This document shows, in pieces, positions 1-9,606 of a DNA stretch of 23,312 nucleotides (positions within the stretch are counted from its first letter, which is position 1; every line of letters starts with the position of its first letter). The stretch covers positions 1-23,312 of the forward strand of contig JAQGAU010000839.1 in assembly GCA_034698045.1 (NCBI GenBank), read 5' to 3'. This DNA comes from Paramacrobiotus richtersi. Lineage: Eukaryota > Tardigrada > Eutardigrada > Parachela > Macrobiotidae. Below the pieces are notes generated by a model. It was given only the letters and a program-made list of their open reading frames with translations, had not been told where the DNA came from and made no database searches. The translations under genes and the position numbers were made by a program.

Positions 1-1044
1 CTCCCCTGGGGCAGGGCCTAATGATTGACAGTTTTATTGACGCGTTGGCCCTTGTACGTATGAATATGCTCTTGGCTTTCTCCCCACTCGCAGGAGTGCA
101 CAGGTACACATACCCATGATCAGGGACAGTATTTTGCGGCGACCGAGCTTTTTTTGGTCACGTGATAAAAGTGCAGATTTTTTCAAGCTGAGTTCGTTTT
201 TTGTGTGAGCAAATGCCTGGCGAATGTTACATTAGTACGACAGACAACTGAACTCCTTTTGTGCAGTTCTAAGAGTGTTATCTTAGTAGGTTCATCAACG
301 GTAGAAGTCGCTCAAGGAAGTGTGTTGCGCACTAAGGCTAAGGTCGCAGCATCCCTGTGACTGATCCCGAACCGTCCAGCACGAACGTGTACCACAGCGT
401 ATGATCATGTGCCATCGTAAAGCATGCATGAAGCGGCATTGAAGCCGACAAGCCGGGTTCCGCTTGCGCGTATACGCAGCCGATCCGGTTGAACCAGAAC
501 CAGCTCTGGTCAGTCCAACCAAAGAGATCCGAAGTAGTCTAGCTAGCTATCGTCTATCGGCAGATAGGTATTGCGAATAAAAGTTATTTGCATCCCTGTT
601 TTCGGGTAGATCATAAGCCGCCACATATATACATCAGGTAGAACTGTAGTCATCTCGTTGTGGCACGCTACCGATTAGAATGTTGCTTTGTGACAAGAAA
701 ACTGAGGGACAACTGATGGTGACGTTAACCGAACGAATGCGACAGACCTAAACAATTTCCACTGACAACAGCTTACGCTGCCGTAATGCTGCTTACGGAA
801 TACTTGTAAAAATGCTGCAAATGGCTGAGAAAGACTTTGAACCAGTGCGTTGTTGGTACTTTATACGTAGTCAATGACTGCAGAGAAAAGAACTTAAGCG
901 TTATTGTGTGGGATTGACGACACATCAAGCGTTACCGTCTTGACTCTAACTTGGCAATGCACGTCACTTATTACGTCCTTTTGCGAAGAAAAAGAAAATG
1001 CACTAAGGAATTAGCCCTCGTACTAATCTATCGGAATCTGTCGG
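1..1044. other. gene-free left edge
   Basis: No convincing coding frame, splice-bounded exon or repeat is seen here on either strand. Open frames are short and have no recognisable protein signature. Confidence 0.5.
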
Positions 1045-1112
1045 GCCCAGTGGCTGAGCGGGAAGTTAATCTTAAATATTAAGCACTTCCTAAAGGCCAA
1101 ACCTACCTGGGC
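1045..1112 (+). ncRNA. degenerate tRNA-Leu-like sequence or tRNA-derived SINE head
   Basis: GCCCAG at 1045-1050 can pair with CTGGGC at 1107-1112 as an acceptor-like stem. TGGCTGAGCGG at 1051-1061 matches the pol III A-box consensus. TTAAT and ATTAA flank a seven-base loop CTTAAAT, which would place a UAA (leucine) anticodon after U33. The T arm and B box are poor: GGCCAAACC stands where GGTTCGANNCC is expected, and the D stem does not close properly. It is therefore more likely a tRNA pseudogene or a fragment of a tRNA-derived SINE than a working tRNA. No A-rich SINE tail was recognised. Confidence 0.3.
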
Positions 1113-1649
1113 GTAATCGATTTAATTGCTGTTTGTTCACGCTATTCGTACATATCATTACTGTTACTTGACAAATGTCACTAAATATGTCACCAGGCTT
1201 CATCACTATCTCGAGATATCTGATAAATTGTTGGCACCAGCATTGTCACATAATCTCCCCAAGACGGCCTATGCAAGCGGCGCTCCGGTATGCTTATAAC
1301 ATACCAGAGCGCCGTACAAACGCGGTCATCGGGAGATGCTTGAAAATGCTTGTCCAAACAATATATCGGTGCGCACGACGATAAATAATGACTACACGTA
1401 TAGGCGAAATGAACTTAACCAAACATGTGTGCTCTTAACGTGATTCGCTTGAGTACCTGCGATCTTGTCATCAAAGAGGGACAGCTGCAAGGCATGGCCT
1501 GGCAAAATTTATGACTGAACACCGTTCTACTAGATATTGTGGTGTTGTTTAATTTAAGACCCTGCATTCTAGTTAGCTCGCCTCTGCATTTCAGCTGATA
1601 ATAATCTAGATGCTGTTGTCCCGCAAGAGTATTCTACTGGAAGAAGATG
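1113..1649. other. gene-free stretch
   Basis: Nothing supportable was seen between the tRNA-like hairpin and the MITE. Confidence 0.45.
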
Positions 1650-1657
1650 CCTGCTGG

Positions 1658-1702
1658 CAGTGGTGGCGCGAGGGTGGGGGGGGGGGAGCTGGCGAGAAAA
1701 AA

Positions 1703-1755
<53 letters not shown>

Positions 1756-2002
1756 ACCCGGGCGAGAAAAAATCCTCGCCCGTTGACCAGGGCGAGACTG
1801 GCGCAGGCGAGCGATTTTTTATTTTGGCGGGCATTTTTTCGATTGTTTAACGAAAATTTTTGGTTTTGGCGGGAAAATTTTTCAAAATTTTTCAAGATTC
1901 TGAGCGTTTTTTGGCCATTTTCGGCGATTTCGGAACGGGCGAAGCGGGCGGAGGGGTTTCTCGCCCCCCCCCCCCCTTCGGCCGAACCTCGCGCCGCCGC
2001 TG
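1658..2002. mobile_element. non-autonomous hAT-like MITE with poly-C core
   Basis: The left end reads CAGTGGTGGCGCGAGG and the reverse complement of the right end reads CAGCGGCGGCGCGAGG: 14 of 16 bases match and both start with the CAG typical of hAT termini. The flanks are cctgctgg (1650-1657) and cctgctgt (2003-2010), a 7/8 direct repeat of the 8-bp length that hAT transposases generate. The interior has several GGCGAG motifs in direct (1691, 1761, 1792, 1806) and inverted (about 1775, 1960) orientation, an 11-G run (1676-1686), a 52-C run (1704-1755) and a 13-C run (1964-1976). No transposase frame is present; the poly-Pro and poly-Gly frames come from the homopolymers. At about 345 bp it fits a MITE mobilised in trans. 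Assignment to hAT rests on TSD length and the CAG ends only. Confidence 0.75.
1704..1755. repeat. 52-nt uninterrupted poly-C tract
   Basis: There are 52 consecutive cytosines on the plus strand. The tract is flanked on both sides by the same motif, ggcgagaaaaaatcc (1691-1705 and 1761-1775), which suggests that it expanded inside an originally short C run of the MITE. The length is likely polymorphic and prone to sequencing error. Confidence 0.9.
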
Positions 2003-2010
2003 CCTGCTGT

Positions 2011-2857
2011 TTATGTTAAACGACCGGCAGAAAACTGCATATTCGTTAAGGTCATCATACGACTTTTGCCAGATTCCAAAGTTTGTTCTGGGGAACTGAA
2101 AGGCGCTTGCAGTCTGGATGGGTTACGAAGCCACCAACCAATACTTCCGCGAGCTGAGCTTGTTACTGGTGTGCCAGGGATAATCTAAACTTTAACTTAA
2201 CTTGTTGCTAAGATCCAGCGGTTCTTCGCGACCCACTTCGTTTCATTATCATTTTACAAAAGTGCATGAGCAGCTTGGTACTGTTTCACAGTGGTCTCCG
2301 CAAGAATATTTACGAGGCTATGTGTTGCAAGTATAAAGTTATGCGGAACGAGAGCATGTGTGTACTTGTCGGCTCTTTATATCTTTAATCCACTCTGCGT
2401 TTATATTCCTTGTGTAGGCAGTGCAGCTAGTGTTTTGTTTTTATTCTTTTGTGTTTTACCACCCTTGCGATTAATTGTGGTATTCTCGTGCTGACCAAAG
2501 GGCACAAACTCTAGGGTTTGTCTCCGTTTCTGTTAGCTTTGCCATTTCTCTTAGTCTGTCTTACGCTATACAGATATCTGAAATTTCTTCGGTTTGTTAG
2601 CCGCTTATTTCATTGTAGTTTCGTTTGGTTTACTGCAGCTTTGATTCATCCTAGTTTGTGTATAATTTTGGACTTTGGTTAGGTATGATACCTTTACTCA
2701 TTTTTGTACACATAACCCACCTTGACATGCATTACAGTAAAACAGGTTGTATAAGCGGAGTACCTCACATGCGTTAAAGGAACAGTTGTATCGGGTTACA
2801 GTCGATCAAATATTTTCAAAATAAAACTGAAAAACAGCGGTTTGCACACACAGTTCT
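2011..2857. other. 3' flank of receptor gene 1, T-rich
   Basis: No gene was seen. From about 2,400 to 2,700 the plus strand is T-rich, resembling the T-rich downstream flanks of receptor 2 (about 9,310-9,410) and receptor 3 (about 12,590-12,680), so it probably belongs to the duplicated unit. A minus-strand AATAAA at 2445-2440 is a weak candidate polyadenylation signal for receptor 1. Confidence 0.4.
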
Positions 2858-3817
2858 TCACCGACATCTTCGCAAAAGAATAGCTTTAAAACAGATACGA
2901 AACTCAGGATAGAACACCATGTAGAAGAAGAACAGCAGCTGATCCTTAAGGTATGCGACTAGTAAATACGAAAAGAACCACGGGAAGGTCATGGGATACC
3001 GCGGATCCACGTAATACGTCAGCGGAAATACGGCATTACAAACAACACTGGCGCTAACAATTGACGCTCCAGCAAGGACATTCTTTACCATATGCTTCAG
3101 CACTTCTTTCTTCTGGATCCTGTCCTTGAACAAAATATCCCCCGGTTGCACCCGCCTGTTTCTCACGACGTGATATTTTGTTCGCACCGCGATCCAGATT
3201 AGTCTAATCTGCGGGATCGCCATCAGCGCCAAAATGCCGTAGTAGTAAATGTTGTAGAAGCGAATCCAGTTTGGATCTGTGTTGTTCATATACGCGCCAC
3301 GATTACACGGGACAATAATAGTGTCCTTCCCAGTCAAACTGAAGAGTACGGTATAGAATATCAACACTGCGATGGCAACCGCAAGATTTATACCAATAAC
3401 CACTGGTTTGGTGATCCGACGCCGGTAGAAAGCGACAAACTCCACGGACATCCACCGATCAATGCTAATAATCAGCAGCGTCAAGTTCACATAGGGGATC
3501 GCGATTGTTCCGCCGGCGACAGTGACTTGACCCGGCCAGGCGATGGGGACGTTGGGATCGATACAACGGTATAACGGACCGATGGAGGCGATAATCCCGC
3601 GAAAAAGCTCTCCACAGGAGAGAAAGATGTGGTGAGTTAGGAATGCCGGTTTGTTCTTCCACATGGCGAAAACCCGTAGGTTGACGCAGGAAAAGATCAG
3701 CAGAAGTAGATTGCGAATTACATGAGTCGGAATGATCATGCGGAGTTGTGATGACTTGCCCCATGACCAACATTCGGAAGAAATGTTGGCACCGGTTGGA
3801 TTGCTTAGGTTATGCAT
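2858..3817 (-). CDS. rhodopsin-like seven-transmembrane receptor, copy 1 (intact)
   Basis: This is a single-exon gene of 319 codons encoding a predicted plasma-membrane G-protein-coupled receptor with unknown ligand. The start is the ATG at 3817 (MHNLS...), because a Met at exactly this point is shared by all three paralogues in the window; the frame runs on upstream but has no ATG. Hydrophobic segments lie at about 27-50, 59-80, 98-120, 139-160, 187-211, 246-270 and 281-304. Asp-Arg-Trp at 120-122 closes TM3, where class A receptors have DRY. Cys85 before TM3 and Cys171 in the second extracellular loop are placed for the usual disulfide. N-glycosylation sequons occur at Asn3, Asn11 and Asn178. 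The third cytoplasmic loop is basic (RNRR). TM7 ends FYPEFR with no NPxxY. The family is not one I can name; a lineage-specific chemosensory or peptide-type receptor is likely. Confidence 0.9.
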   Translation of the reverse strand: MHNLSNPTGANISSECWSWGKSSQLRMIIPTHVIRNLLLLIFSCVNLRVFAMWKNKPAFLTHHIFLSCGELFRGIIASIGPLYRCIDPNVPIAWPGQVTVAGGTIAIPYVNLTLLIISIDRWMSVEFVAFYRRRITKPVVIGINLAVAIAVLIFYTVLFSLTGKDTIIVPCNRGAYMNNTDPNWIRFYNIYYYGILALMAIPQIRLIWIAVRTKYHVVRNRRVQPGDILFKDRIQKKEVLKHMVKNVLAGASIVSASVVCNAVFPLTYYVDPRYPMTFPWFFSYLLVAYLKDQLLFFFYMVFYPEFRICFKAILLRRCR

Positions 3818-4470
3818 TTCCAGCGAGATCACGTCAGCAATAGTCGAATATTACTAAATATTGATTCCAACAGCTGGAAGAAGCACACAGTTTCCTCGAA
3901 AGACTTCTGAATCATTAATTCTGGAAAGATCACTGGTGGGTGTGCAAATATATCACGGCTTGCAGGCAACATACCACTGGGTCACTGAAATACTGAACCA
4001 GGCTCGACATTGGGTGTCCACCCAAGCATGCTGAAGCTCTTCATTGTGGTTCAAGGAAAGCGGAATTTCAGGTGCAAGATGATACACAGGTTCTTTTGAT
4101 GTTAACCGGCCGTGCGTATCAGATAAAGATTTTCGGCACGCCTGTTGTATCGGTTATCGTCACTGATTACTGTGCGGCAAGACAGAGCAGCTCGGCCTAC
4201 ATAGTTACGGAGTGCTAACGATAAAGTCGAGGCGGCAGTTTTAAATTAATGATCACTGCACCCCGTAACATATAACAATTCCAAGGAAAGTGCGTAGTTC
4301 ACGAAACGACATACCATACAGCATGTTCGGAAACAGCTGAATAACAGGATAGGATGGCGAACACAAATCTTTTTTGAGCTATTATCCACGCAACGAATTT
4401 CACCGTAATTACCGTCCACGGTATATTTTCAGGTATTGTTTTTGAAAACGTTGTCGGCATGTGTTGTTAA
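3818..4470. repeat. duplicated upstream flank, copy B1
   Basis: This gene-free block aligns by eye with the upstream flanks of receptors 2 and 3. Examples are ttcattgtggttcaagg at about 4,040 against ttcatcgtggttcagag at about 13,962, and a shared tract around gttgtcggcatg (4,450) and gctgtcggcttg (14,398). The match fades near 4,470. A TATATTT on the minus strand about 130 bp upstream of the receptor 1 ATG is a weak promoter candidate. Confidence 0.6.
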
Positions 4471-6169
4471 CGTGATGAGCCGTAATATTGTCATACAGAT
4501 TAATTCACTCGCATTGCCCCTCTTTTCCCCACGGCTTCGGTATGTATAACGGACAATTCGAGCTCGTTCATTGTATCTACATTTACGGCACAAAACGGTC
4601 AAGACAAAGCGATTTCGCCTTTTTACCGCTGCGCGTTATCTGAACCGCAGAACTCAGTCTGCGAGTCGGCGTACTGTTTTGCGCTGTTAGAGGACGTAAA
4701 AGTAAATGGGAACAGAATGCGTGGGCGATGAACCGAAACCAAACAAAGTTAATACCGCGTTTGTGGCAGCTGTTTTAGCACGCAAACCGTTTCTGATGTT
4801 GCTCCGTGTCTTGCTCCGTGTTCTAAGCCAATAATGTCGACGGACAGTTCCGTCTGGACAGCAAAAATAACGTTTGGCCTGAATTCTGCCCACTCAAAAA
4901 TTTTGTTTCCCGAGATTCCGTGCCTGCAGGATAACCATCTAAAGGTCATCTGAACCCTTTTGCTCTAGCGCGCTAGACACGGAACTTCTTCCGGCCACTT
5001 GCTGGAGCCTAACAGACGGCCAGTTTCATGCGCCATATTCAGTTGCGAAGGTTCAGGTGCTCGAGTTATACTGGCTGACAAAAAAACATTCCGTTCAGCA
5101 ACCTATAAATTTAGTTCCCCAAGAAGAAACATTCCTTTCGGTTCCCTGGAAATCTGAACAGTTAACTTGGAGCAGCGCAGTGTAGAACAATAAAGTACAT
5201 ATCTGGTGCCGGTGGTGATGAAGGTATACAGTATTTGTGAAAATTATGGTGGCTGGTAGTATATCGAGCACGTGTTTTGCTTTGAAACTCCTAAACGCAG
5301 TAGTTGTGAACCCGTTAAACATAACACTTACGGCTAGCTGATTTTCTTGCTACACAACAGCACATCTTCCCTTTTCTTTATTTAGCCCCCACTCCACAAT
5401 GTCCACGACACAGATGCCATTTTGTCCCTGGAGTTTCATATTAACCCGGTGCCTGAGAAATTCAGCAGATTTCCTATTCTGTCGAGGAGCATTTTCAGCT
5501 CCCGAGCGCCCAGATTTTTCATCGTTTCGAAACTGCGCTGCAACGTCACTCTGTCTCCCGCTCCTGTTCGTCGCGCTTTCACTATACACGTACATGTATG
5601 TACAGTAGCTTTTTTGTGTCGCTCTTACAAAAATGGATGATAAATAATGTCATTAGCCACCACTTTAGTGTATAGTATCCCCTCGCACCCGGCCTAAGCT
5701 GTTTCAGTTCGCGTATGGTCTTACCAGTGGTAAGTGTAAACGACGTTTGTAAGAGCCGTCGGCACATGAGATTGACGTCACCCGCTATTTGTACAAAGAA
5801 TAAAATGAATAGGCAAGTTACCGATGAGGGACAGCCTGCTCCTAGCGAAATTAAGCCGCGCTCTGTTCCAGCTAGATTCGACTGACTTCCTGTGACCCTG
5901 TCATTTGAGCCAGCGCAAAGAGGTGGTTGGCGGAGAAACTAGTACTCAGCGCCGTTCTAATTAAAACACTTGTAGTCTTAAATTGAATACCATACGCTTG
6001 AGTCAGATCATTACGTGGTATTCAACTACAATATTTCTGATATTATCGTGCCGCAAAGAAGTGCAGCGAACGAAAGAATCTGCTATCTAACATAGACAGC
6101 GGGCAGAAAAGCGTGTTACAATGCTAGTTGACCGCCTGAATTGCAAGGGCGGTCATACCATGGTATTCT
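4471..6169. other. gene-free stretch at the position of a missing receptor copy
   Basis: Unit spacing predicts a receptor gene at about 4,930-5,890, but no receptor-like frame is visible on either strand. The sequence near 5,350-5,600 is GC-richer and has a short minus-strand frame that ends before an AATAAA; see the separate entry. Confidence 0.4.
5436..5522 (-). CDS. possible short terminal exon or micro-ORF
   Basis: This minus-strand frame has an ATG at 5522 and a TGA at 5438-5436 (28 codons). The frame is open for a further 25 or so codons upstream and has strong amphipathic periodicity (ARELKMLLDRIGNLL). An AATAAA on the same strand at 5382-5377 lies about 54 nt past the stop, so the arrangement resembles the 3' end of a gene. 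The protein is not recognised, no upstream exon was identified, and it may be chance. Confidence 0.2.
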   Translation of the reverse strand: MKNLGARELKMLLDRIGNLLNFSGTGLI

Positions 6170-6760
6170 GAAAGGGCGTTACGCTGATTAATGTGCGGCT
6201 AGATTTAGTAGCCAAGCAGTTGCACATGCAGGGTTTTGGAGGGCCATCAATAAAGTAGCTGCGGAAGCCTTTAATTGTTGACCAGCACATTAACAATCAA
6301 TGGGAATACTCGTTAGAGTTCGCATAAATGAACCGACATGGAATATCCGAAACGGCTGAATACCTGGGTGGAGTCATGGAGTCATGGAGTCATGACACCG
6401 ATCGAGTCATTTGAACAAAACGTTGTTTAGCAATAACAGTGTATCCGTGTAATTTCCGTCCACCGAAATCTTGTCAAGTCAATTTTGGGAAAGCTTCCAG
6501 CTTGTACATCTAACTGAGGCATAGTTTGTATGTTAGGCACAGTACAGTTCTACTGGCGTTTTGCGTCAACAACATCACACCGGCACCGCGAGCGCCGGAC
6601 AAGATGTGTAGGCGGTGGCACCGACGGATTACGTACCGAAGCATGTCTGTTAGAGACGAGTTCCTGCAGTTTTGTCTTCTGCGAAACGCTGAAAGAGGGG
6701 CCCGGTAAAAACCCGCGACTGAACGCTGTCCTAGTACAGTATTATTGAGGCAGTTTATCC
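6170..6760. repeat. duplicated upstream flank, orphan copy B'
   Basis: It matches the upstream flank of receptor 3 (about 14,140-14,560): gtgcggctagat (6,192) against gtgcggttagat, gctgcggaagcc against gatgcggaagcc, and tagtttgtatg...acagttctactggcg (6,522-6,558) against tagtttgtattg...acagttctagtggcg. Its right part matches 11,590-11,720 upstream of receptor 2 (cagacggattacaaaacgaagc against ccgacggattacgtaccgaagc). No receptor gene adjoins its left side. Confidence 0.6.
6370..6393 (+). repeat. three tandem copies of GGAGTCAT
   Basis: Perfect 8-bp unit repeated three times inside flank copy B'. It is a short minisatellite with no evident function. Confidence 0.9.
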
Positions 6761-7530
6761 TTTTTACATTACTATTAGTTCAACACAAGAGGCGACAATA
6801 CTTTCAACGGAAACGTTATCCATTCAGATGAAAAACTTGTTTCAGTTTGGAGCGACATGGTTCTGTGCTGGTATTTAGCTGAGCATTACCCGCATGATGT
6901 CTAAAATTAAACGTTGAAGCAAAAAACAATTCTAGCGACTTTTATCCGTTGTTACCTTTCGCCATTGTCAAGAGCAAAGTACTGCCGATTTGTTTAAACG
7001 CCAGCAGCTTTCCACCAAGTCTAAGCGGCTCGCCTGCGAGAGGGACATAACTACTCTTTTAACTAATACCCCTTACTTTACTTCGGTTGGCAGGGTTGCA
7101 CCCTGAAATGCAGATGTCGATAAAGTCGATTCTGTAGTACCGCAAGGCTACTGTACTTGTTGCGAAGCCATGAAGAGAGTACTCAAAATGAAACGGCCTG
7201 TCATCTAAATGAGACAATCGGCAAAGATGCATGTCAGTCACGGTAATTACGCAACTCCGCCTTTTGTCTCCAAAGGTCAAATCTGCTCGGAAATAAAAAG
7301 ACGCTTGCTCACTGCATGGATCATTAGGGTCTTACGAAATCAATAGCTAGAATTGTTGACGGCTTACTACAAGTGGGCTGTCACCTGACAGGGGAATTAC
7401 CGAGCACCAAGAAAATCACAGGATCACGTAAAGGTGACTCACAGTGTTGTTAACTAAATTATGCCTGTCGGTGCAAGAGTTTCGTAAGCCTTTGTTACGG
7501 CAGTTTTGAACTTTTTCGGCGGCTGATTTC
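6761..7530. repeat. duplicated downstream flank, copy A2 (left part)
   Basis: Gene-free. It aligns with about 11,740-12,070 in the next unit, for example ctgtcacctgacaggggaattaccgagc (7,379-7,406, in two halves) against ttggcacctaacac...caattactaagc, and ggcagttttgaac (7,499) against ggcagttttgaatg (12,060). Confidence 0.5.
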
Positions 7531-8435
7531 TCGCGCAGGACCTCGTCTGCCTTTCTGCCTGTTGCCATAGCTTGTTTTTAGCGTCTCTCATTTGAAATTC
7601 ATGTTTGTTCTTTTTATGTATTATTGTCGCTCGAGTGAAGCATTTATACCATTAAAGCTGCCATAATCGGGCCTTCGGCGGTGTTATCCGTTTCACTTTC
7701 AGGAAATGTGTTTAAGGGGACTGTCGTTAAGCCTATAGTTTTGCTGTTGACGTTGCCACTGCACGGGTGTAAACAACAGACAACCCCTGCATAATGGTTT
7801 CGAAAGTGTAAAGATGGGACTCCATTGTTCTTTTGTCCGTTTGTGCGCACAATGAGCGGTTGTTCCGCAATACGATCAAAAAGTTTAAACAGAGATTCCG
7901 GATTCAAAATCCACGTTTCCATCCAATTCGGTTGAACGATATATTAATAAATGCGCATAAATGAGATGATAATTCTGAACCAGTTTCAGCCGGAACGGAC
8001 CGGTGTGAAATATTTAAATGAATTTCAAAATTTTTTAGTTCATTTTAAAATTTCACACCGGTCCGTTTTGGCTGAAACTGGGTCTAAATGATCAGCTCAT
8101 TTATGCGCATTTATTGGTATATCGTCCTAACGAATCGGATGGAAAAGTGGATTTTCAAAGCGGAATCTCTGTTTAAACTTTTTGACCGCATTGCGGAACA
8201 ACCGCTCATTGCGCGCACAAACGGACAAAAGGTCAATGGAGTTCCATCGTTTCACTTTGAAAAGGATTGTATGGGTTCTGTCTCTAGTTTTCACCTATGC
8301 AATAGCACTACTCTTTCGCGCAAAACCTTCCAAATGACCGGAGTCTAGCCTTAATAACAGTCCAGATATGAGAATCGATATCATATTATGTGAACGCTCA
8401 AGTGGAATTTAGAACATGGCTGGTCTTCGCGCAGG
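7531..8435. mobile_element. foldback-type insertion with 9-bp flanking direct repeat
   Basis: This segment interrupts the duplicated flank of receptor 2. The homologous flank of receptor 3 runs straight from ggcagttttgaatg (12,060) to caggccgccaaaaacac (12,093), whereas here those matches fall at about 7,500 and 8,431 with extra DNA between. The same 9-mer, tcgcgcagg, lies at 7531-7539 and 8427-8435, as expected of a target-site duplication. The insert is dominated by the palindrome described separately. No terminal inverted repeat was found at its outermost ends and no transposase is present, so it would be a non-autonomous foldback element. Confidence 0.5.
7719..8368. repeat. large palindrome, arms of about 310-340 bp with no spacer
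   Basis: The dyad axis is at 8030/8031. The inner arms are almost identical: cggtgtgaaa at 8001-8010 mirrors tttcacaccg at 8051-8060, followed outward by gctgaaactgg and catttatgcgcattta in both arms. High identity runs to about 7,790 and 8,270; weaker matches (acttaacnacagtcc-like) reach about 7,719 and 8,368. Each arm keeps an open stretch that starts MEtW/MEkW and contains the identical block ESLFKLFDRIAEQPLI, read outward from the axis. If transcribed across the axis, it would form a very long hairpin RNA. Confidence 0.9.
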
Positions 8436-9606
8436 CCACCAAAACCCTGGGCAAGCCATGTCTCAAACAATCACAAACGGCAAGCCATGTACGGCCCTAC
8501 AACATCCCGTCAGTTCGAAATAGAACTAGTCTCGCTAATAAAATAACTAGGTAAGTGCACTCGCTGTTGGCGGACACTGAATGACCGAAGCGAACGAATA
8601 TTAATTATAATGTTAATATTAATAGTTAATATATTAATTTAGGGCTATCTACCGACAGACCGACCGACCGCCACGAAAATCACTTTGACCTGAGTATAGA
8701 CAACCTTCGCTTCGCTTCGGTCGACGAAGACGTCTGTACTAAAGGTTTGCATATGTGATACGTACATGTGACAACCAGCTCACGGTGCGCAATCTGGTGA
8801 TAAAATATGCATGTGGTATACGGTATGCATGTTGCAGAAGCTGTGGTGAATAACTACGCATCGCAAAGGTCAAGACTAGCTGCATTAATTGGCAAGCGGT
8901 GTATGCTGACTCTCGCTAGCAATGCCATCCACACGACGTATGAACTGATCTTTGAACTTTTTTCTCTGCCTTTCCAGCTTTTCCTTTTTTACAGCGTTCA
9001 CAGTCAATTTCTGGACTTCAGCGTTGAGGTTAACTTTTTGTCCTGTTACACATAGTATGCGGCAGGAACTGTGGTGAATTCGCATCGCAAAGGTCAAACT
9101 AACTCGATAAGCCTCGATTAAGCGAGAAGCGTCATAGGTAGGGCATCAGAAGTACTCGGCATTTTATGACGCTACCTCCTATGAATCGCGCGTGTTTGCT
9201 TCTATACGAATCTTCGAGTTTATCGAAAGAAACGCTGTACCACCTTTGTTATAGCAAACAAGAGGTGGGCCACATTTTAAATATGGATCGAGGGGATGGA
9301 GCGAGATTATATAGGTTTTTAATTGTTTCTGTTCGATTCTGTTGGTGTTCTTGTTTTCTTGTCCAGTTCTCGTCAGTTTCGTTTCTTCCAGTTTGTGTAT
9401 TGATGTCCCTAAGAGTAGCATAATTATTAGCAAATACATGTGTAATTGCCCAGCTGCACTTTGCAGCTGATCAGGCTGCGAGCAACGGTATACATCGCGT
9501 ACGTTAAATGACAACCGTAAATGAGAAGCAGTGATTAGGTGCTGGTTAACGAAACCTTTGCTTTGTAAAGTGAAACTTTGAAACATTAGTTTCAACGCAA
9601 AGTTCT
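8436..9606. repeat. duplicated downstream flank, copy A2 (right part)
   Basis: No gene is supported. It aligns with 12,090-12,860: tttttctctgcctttc (8,958) against tttttctatgcctttc (12,232), gcaggaactgtggtgaat against gcaggaactgcggtgaat, and ggcatcagaagtac against agcatcagaagtag. At about 8,596-8,640 there is an AT-only near-palindromic stretch, and at 8,653-8,672 a short (GACC)n run. Confidence 0.55.

Noticed and set aside
295..522. 75-codon minus-strand frame near the left edge
   Set aside because: No protein signature, no neighbours and no conserved counterpart.
1569..2099. Overlapping frames rich in poly-Pro, poly-Gly or RRK on both strands
   Set aside because: They are translations of the C52/G-rich MITE, not genes.
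2291..2494. Hydrophobic 67-codon plus-strand frame
   Set aside because: It is the translation of the T-rich receptor 3' flank, with no start context or conservation.
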